A DNA stretch of 64,000 bases from Gallionella sp. (lineage in GTDB: Bacteria; Pseudomonadota; Gammaproteobacteria; Burkholderiales; Gallionellaceae): contig JAQVVH010000001.1 of the NCBI GenBank assembly GCA_028699065.1, forward strand, positions 357,860-421,859. Direction: 5' to 3'. The notes beneath the pieces were generated by a model. It saw only the letters and a program-made list of their open reading frames with translations, did no database searches and was not told the origin of the DNA. Positions 58,501 through 64,000 of this stretch are shown here, piece by piece. A program made the translations under genes and the position numbers. Numbering within the stretch: the first letter of the stretch is position 1; each line of letters begins with the position of its first letter.

Positions 58501-58942
58501 GCTTCACTCTTTCGGGCAATTCGAGAATCGCCGTACGATTACTCGGCGAAAAGACCAGCTCAGCCGCATCCTGCCACGGCAACCACTGAAAGTTCAAGTG
58601 CTCACGCGGCGCAATGCGGACCGCTTCGGTCTGCGGCAGCCGCAGGCCGAACACATGTTCGGTATTTCGGGTAACTCCCGGCGCATAGCGATGACGCCAG
58701 TGCGGATAGATTTCGTATTCGTTCTGCGCCTGCCAGTCGGTCAGCGAATAAACAGCCGCGTCCAGCCCGGTTTCCTCGCGTACCTCGCGAATCGCCGTAT
58801 CACACAAGGATTCCCGCCCATCCCGGCTGCCCGTCACCGACTGCCAATAGCCGGGGTGATCCGCACGTTCGAGCAGCAACACGTCGAGCGCAGCAGTGTA
58901 GATCACCACCAGCACTGAAACGGGTTGTTTGAATTGAACCAT
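58490..58942 (-). CDS. nudB: Dihydroneopterin triphosphate diphosphatase
   Basis: 150-residue Nudix hydrolase of the folate pathway. The Nudix box is complete ([20 protein letters not shown] then TGL). The neighbouring WQSVTGS and the position after aspS match NudB in gamma- and betaproteobacteria, where it follows aspS directly. Here an RNase-barstar pair is wedged between them. Confidence 0.93.
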   Translation of the reverse strand: MVQFKQPVSVLVVIYTAALDVLLLERADHPGYWQSVTGSRDGRESLCDTAIREVREETGLDAAVYSLTDWQAQNEYEIYPHWRHRYAPGVTRNTEHVFGLRLPQTEAVRIAPREHLNFQWLPWQDAAELVFSPSNRTAILELPERVKHVR

Positions 58943-58945
58943 GGA

Positions 58946-59344
58946 TCAGTCGTAGAACACCCAGAACGGCACCTTGCGCTGCCGCCAGTACAAGGTCGTA
59001 TCGGCCAAAATATCCAGGGCAATCTCGCGGTCGTGCGCTGACAATCCCAGCGTGGCATTCACATTGCGAAGCAACAGCGCGTACCCGCCGGCTTTGCCGC
59101 ACCACGACAAATCGCACAGCGCATCCGCCAATGCGTCCCAGTTCTCTCCGAAATCCGGCGGTACCACAACAGCCGCCGCCAATGCCGCTATAAATTTCTG
59201 TTTGCCCTTGATCCCCTTCAGATCAACCTCGAACACCATCACGCCCGCCTCCGCAGCCGAGGCACGCAAAGCGTCGACATCACATACCAGCGTATAACTC
59301 CCTGCCCGGGAGACGTCCGTCAGCTGTTGCGCCCAAGGGCTCAT
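58946..59344 (-). CDS. Barstar-family RNase inhibitor
   Basis: 132 residues from the ATG at 59342-59344 (MSPWAQQLT), which overlaps the RNase stop by ATGA; the longer frame is inside the RNase gene. It matches barstar: DLKGIKGKQKFIAALAAA, PPDFGENWDALADALCDL with the inhibitory acidic face, and a C-terminal VPFWVFYD. It should bind and block the secreted RNase if that is made or returns to the cytoplasm. Confidence 0.9.
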   Translation of the reverse strand: MSPWAQQLTDVSRAGSYTLVCDVDALRASAAEAGVMVFEVDLKGIKGKQKFIAALAAAVVVPPDFGENWDALADALCDLSWCGKAGGYALLLRNVNATLGLSAHDREIALDILADTTLYWRQRKVPFWVFYD

Positions 59345-59709
59345 TGCGACTCCTGAATCTGTTTGAAACTGTTGTAATGATCCGCGCTGTAATAGCACTC
59401 GGGCAATGGCCCGCACACGATCCGCCGTGCGCCGCGATGCCGCAGACCGGGAGTTTTCACCGTGTACTCGTGATAATAACCGCGCGACTGACGCGGCAAC
59501 TTGCGCTCGTGATTGCGGAATATGGCGCCATCGCGCGGGTAAGGAAACGGCCCGCCCCGCTTGATGAGCTGCAACGTCTCGCGGGCTTCGGCCGGCAGTT
59601 CCCCCACCGCCACGACACCCGCTTCATCTCGAACCGGGGGATTCGCCACTGCGGGCAGCGGCATCCACAACACGGCCGCCAGCAGGCCAAGCCGCAGCGC
59701 TCGCACCAT
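59341..59709 (-). CDS. Secreted barnase/RNase Sa-type ribonuclease
   Basis: 122-residue precursor with a signal peptide (LRLGLLAAVLWMPLPAVA, cut near AVA-NPP). It is a guanyl-specific ribonuclease of the N1/T1 family. By family alignment from memory, catalytic residues are Glu in YHEYTVKTPG, Arg in GARRIVCG and His in SADHYNSF. A pair of Cys (IVCGPLPECYY) may bond. With the overlapping barstar gene it forms a complete RNase-inhibitor couple. Role: nutrient RNase or antibacterial toxin; not decided by sequence. Confidence 0.9.
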   Translation of the reverse strand: MVRALRLGLLAAVLWMPLPAVANPPVRDEAGVVAVGELPAEARETLQLIKRGGPFPYPRDGAIFRNHERKLPRQSRGYYHEYTVKTPGLRHRGARRIVCGPLPECYYSADHYNSFKQIQESQ

Positions 59710-59716
59710 CGCCGGA

Positions 59717-61519
<1,803 letters not shown>

Positions 61520-61539
61520 AATTCAGAATGTAAAAATGA

Positions 61540-62166
61540 TCAGGGCAGGGGCTTCTCAGCCAGGGCAATGGCTTGCGCCTGCTCCGGCGTTGTAACAACC
61601 CCCATGGAAACGATGGTACGCAGCGCCACATCCACGCTCATATCGAGCTCAATGACATCGGCCTTGCGCACGTAAAAATAAAAACCGTTGACCGGACTCG
61701 GCGTCGTCGGGATGAACACTGCAACGTATTCTTCGTCGAACTGGCGTTTCACTACGCCGGGCACACCGGTCTGAAACGCCAGAGACCAAGCGTTAGGATG
61801 TGGATAACGAACCAGCAACACCTTGCGGAACGAGTTGCCGCTACCGGATAACAAGGTATCGCTGACCTGCTTCACACCTTTGTAAATGGGCCCCACGATT
61901 GGCACACGCAACATCGCATGCTCCCACACTTCCCACAAGCGCTTGCCGAACACATTGCGCATCAGCGCGCCGGTCAGAAGCACGATACCCAGCGTCAAAA
62001 TGATGCCCAGCCCGGGAATATGAATGGGCAGAAGATTGTCCGGCTGCCAGGGCGCCGGGAGCAACAACAGCGTCTGGTCCATGGTTCCGATGGCGAGATT
62101 CAACACCCACAGGGTTACACCCAGCGGCACCCAGACCAGGAGCCCCGTAATCAAATATTTTTTCAT
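61540..62166 (-). CDS. DUF502 membrane protein
   Basis: 208 residues from the ATG at 62164-62166 (MKKYLITGLL); a GTG two codons upstream is possible. Two helices (LLVWVPLGVTLWVLNLAIG and LGIILTLGIVLLTGALMRN) then a cytoplasmic or periplasmic domain with PIVGPIYKGVKQV and VFIPTTPSPVNGFYFYV, the hallmarks of DUF502. Function unknown; the FmdB-DUF502-aspS order is common in betaproteobacteria. Confidence 0.9.
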   Translation of the reverse strand: MKKYLITGLLVWVPLGVTLWVLNLAIGTMDQTLLLLPAPWQPDNLLPIHIPGLGIILTLGIVLLTGALMRNVFGKRLWEVWEHAMLRVPIVGPIYKGVKQVSDTLLSGSGNSFRKVLLVRYPHPNAWSLAFQTGVPGVVKRQFDEEYVAVFIPTTPSPVNGFYFYVRKADVIELDMSVDVALRTIVSMGVVTTPEQAQAIALAEKPLP

Positions 62167-62172
62167 CGCCAC

Positions 62173-62412
62173 TCAGTTGGCCATAGGACAGCCACCGGCA
62201 GCCGCGCAGGGCGCGCACTCTGCCTTGGGTTTATCCTTGAAATCGGTGGCGTAGTAACCGCTACCCTTGAGCTGAAAACCGGCGGCAGTCAATTGTTTGG
62301 TGAACGTTTCCTTGCCGCATTCCGGACACACCGTCAGCGGCGCGTCGCTGAGTTTTTGCAACACGTCCTGCTGCGTACCGCAACTCGAGCAAGCGTAGGC
62401 ATAAATCGGCAT
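62173..62412 (-). CDS. FmdB-type zinc-ribbon protein
   Basis: 79 residues from the ATG at 62410-62412 (MPIYAYACSSCG), with GGGAG upstream; the longer frame is rejected. A zinc ribbon of two CxxC pairs (CSSCG and CPECG) is followed by the KGSGYYATDF motif, standard for this regulator-like family. Extra Cys lie near the end (CAPCAAAGGCPMA). Function unknown. Confidence 0.92.
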   Translation of the reverse strand: MPIYAYACSSCGTQQDVLQKLSDAPLTVCPECGKETFTKQLTAAGFQLKGSGYYATDFKDKPKAECAPCAAAGGCPMAN

Positions 62413-62501
62413 AAACAGCTCCCGCAAGGTAATTTTGAAGGCGCGCATTATACGACACAAAGTCTGTTTTTTAGCAGCGGGGGCGGCTGTGAGCGCTAAA
62501 T

Positions 62502-62530
62502 TTGGCAGCGCGCGGGATTCCCCCTATAAT
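62502..62530 (+). promoter_or_regulatory. rhlE promoter
   Basis: TTGGCA (62502-62507), exactly 17 nt, TATAAT (62525-62530). One of the best promoters in the window; it leaves a leader of about 120 nt. Confidence 0.88.
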
Positions 62531-62548
62531 GCGTCCGCCTCGCACCAG

Positions 62549-62617
62549 ACCAATCGGCGCGAGCGCCTTCCTAAACGCACGATCTTTCCGATCGCTTATC
62601 CGTCAGCCTCGATTGGT
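62549..62617 (+). other. Inverted repeat in the rhlE leader
   Basis: ACCAATCG (62549-62556) and CGATTGGT (62610-62617) could pair to close a 53-nt RNA domain holding smaller hairpins. A structured leader is plausible for an RNA-helicase gene that senses its own activity or cold. Confidence 0.4.
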
Positions 62618-62658
62618 GTTGCCCCAAAGCTTCAGGCCGTCGCTGGAGTCATACAATT

Positions 62659-64000
62659 TTGTCGAATGAAATAACCTTTGCCGGCCTCGCGCTGGCACAA
62701 CCTCTGTTACGTGCTATTGCCGACGCGGGCTATGAAAAACCCACTCCGGTCCAGGCTCAGGCCATCCCGCTTGTTCTGGCAGGCGGGGATCTGCTGGCGG
62801 GTGCGCAAACCGGCACCGGCAAAACAGCTGGCTTTACGCTGCCTATCCTGCAGCGACTGAGCAGCGATTCCTCCAGCCCGGCACAACCGGGCAAGCCGCG
62901 TTGCCTGATCCTGACCCCAACCCGGGAACTTGCCGCACAGGTTGAAGAATCGGTACGTTTGTACGGAAAGTACCTGTCGCTGAAGTCGATGGTGATGTTC
63001 GGCGGTGTCAACATCAACCCGCAAATTGATGCGTTGCGCCGGCCGCTGGACATTCTGGTCGCCACACCTGGCCGTCTGCTCGACCATGTCGGGCAGAAAA
63101 CCCTTAATTTGTCCGCAATCGAAATTCTGGTGTTGGATGAAGCCGATCGCATGCTCGACATGGGCTTTATCCGCGACATCAAAAAGATTCTCGCATTGCT
63201 CCCCAAACAGCGGCAGAACCTGCTTTTCTCGGCCACTTTCTCGGACGAGATCAAGGCATTGGCCGACGGACTTTTGCACAACCCGGGCTACGTCGAAGTG
63301 GCCAGACGCAATACCGCATCGGAATTGGTGGAACAGGGTATTTATCTCACGCCGCAAAAGCTGAAAACCTATCTCCTCATCCATTTGATCCGGCAGAATG
63401 ACTGGAAGCAGGTGCTGGTTTTTACCCGCACTAAACACGGCGCCAACCGGCTGGCTGAAAAACTCGGCAAGGCGGATATTCCTGCGATGGCGATTCATGG
63501 CAACAAAAGCCAGTCGGCTCGCACCAAAGCACTTGCCCAATTCAAGGAAGGTTCGCTGCCGGTGCTCGTGGCCACCGACATTGCCGCGCGCGGTCTGGAC
63601 ATCGACCAGCTGCCGCATGTGGTGAATTTTGAATTGCCCAACGTTCCCGAAGATTACGTTCATCGCATCGGCAGAACCGGCCGCGCCGGCTGCAATGGTG
63701 CCGCCGTATCTCTGGTGGACGAGGAGGAAAAACAACATCTGAAAAATATCGAACGGCTGATCAAGCGCGACATCCCCAGGCTGACGGCCGACGGATTCGT
63801 ACCGCCGGAAAATATTCCGGCCGAGCCCCCCCGCCCGCCACGGCCGCAACACGGACAGCGTCGCCACAGCAACACTACGGCCAGCACGTCGCGCAACGGC
63901 CCGCCCCAGAAACCGCGCAATCCGCAACAGCGCGATCAACCAACACGCGCCGGACAACCACCCGGCAATGGTTCACAGCCTAGAAAATCTCAACCGCAAG
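62659..64000 (+). CDS. rhlE: DEAD-box RNA helicase RhlE-like (cut by window end)
   Basis: Starts at a TTG (62659-62661), with GGAG 10 nt upstream; the 3' end lies outside the window. All helicase motifs are present: Q motif ([11 protein letters not shown]), [47 protein letters not shown] and [11 protein letters not shown] basic, Pro/Arg/Gln-rich tail starts after about residue 390, the RhlE style. It likely serves in ribosome maturation and RNA decay at low temperature. Confidence 0.92.
   Translation, partial: MSNEITFAGLALAQPLLRAIADAGYEKPTPVQAQAIPLVLAGGDLLAGAQTGTGKTAGFTLPILQRLSSDSSSPAQPGKPRCLILTPTRELAAQVEESVRLYGKYLSLKSMVMFGGVNINPQIDALRRPLDILVATPGRLLDHVGQKTLNLSAIEILVLDEADRMLDMGFIRDIKKILALLPKQRQNLLFSATFSDEIKALADGLLHNPGYVEVARRNTASELVEQGIYLTPQKLKTYLLIHLIRQNDWKQVLVFTRTKHGANRLAEKLGKADIPAMAIHGNKSQSARTKALAQFKEGSLPVLVATDIAARGLDIDQLPHVVNFELPNVPEDYVHRIGRTGRAGCNGAAVSLVDEEEKQHLKNIERLIKRDIPRLTADGFVPPENIPAEPPRPPRPQHGQRRHSNTTASTSRNGPPQKPRNPQQRDQPTRAGQPPGNGSQPRKSQPQ

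Noticed and set aside
62707..63957. 416-residue minus-strand frame over rhlE
   Set aside because: Antisense to clear DEAD-box motifs that read through in the plus frame.

Overview
The window looks like the chromosome of a betaproteobacterium, probably of the Nitrosomonadales (Gallionella, Sulfuricella or Thiobacillus-like). I infer this from gene order and family content: lolB-ispE-tRNA-Gln-prs-rplY-pth-ychF, rplU-rpmA-obgE-proB, a CysB-flanked cys operon with an APS-type CysH, an EPS-associated MarR regulator next to a sugar-nucleotide gene, and a cobalamin-dependent ribonucleotide reductase with tandem TSCPD domains. The family-level placement is a guess. Most of the window is compact housekeeping DNA with many 4-nt ATGA overlaps. 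No rRNA, prophage, transposase or CRISPR array is visible.

1-4540 is the accessory part. It carries a GDP-fucose synthase gene, a decayed EPS MarR regulator and an AAA_14/DUF4143 ATPase, embedded in three clusters of a palindromic dispersed repeat. By my count there are 24 copies of one arm and 13 of the other. A 57-nt stem-loop insertion occurs twice inside a copied repeat segment.

4540-20940: a PAS-GGDEF diguanylate cyclase, an AddAB-like helicase-nuclease pair, a dimeric dUTPase, a Tat-exported copper storage protein (Csp1-like, 13 Cys), a second diguanylate cyclase, NrdJ interrupted by a LAGLIDADG intein at its catalytic cysteine, and citramalate synthase.

20940-35950: ychF, pth, rplY, prs, tRNA-Gln, ispE, lolB and a TPR lipoprotein on the minus strand. 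On the plus strand follow a GldA/F/G-like ABC module with mutM, an M48 peptidase, cytochrome c, rsgA and a MarR regulator; orn and a CobD/AmpE-like membrane protein are on the minus strand.

36080-43740: assimilatory sulfate reduction (TSUP transporter-cysI-cysH-cysD-cysN) divergent from cysB, then a Bax-inhibitor-1 family protein. Sulfate is activated by CysDN to APS, reduced directly by CysH to sulfite, then by CysI to sulfide. No cysC or cysJ is present here.

43740-53600: a HopJ-family protein, rhodanese, rlmD, vanZ, a PolB-type exonuclease, sodB, trxA, rho, rplU, rpmA, obgE, proB, a possible 24-residue membrane peptide and pbpG.

53600-64000: an Atm1-type ABC exporter, then a tightly packed minus-strand run (FmdB, DUF502, aspS, barnase-type RNase, barstar, nudB, nadA, a YbhP-like phosphatase, clsB), and the 5' part of a DEAD-box helicase gene (rhlE) with a near-consensus promoter and a long leader.
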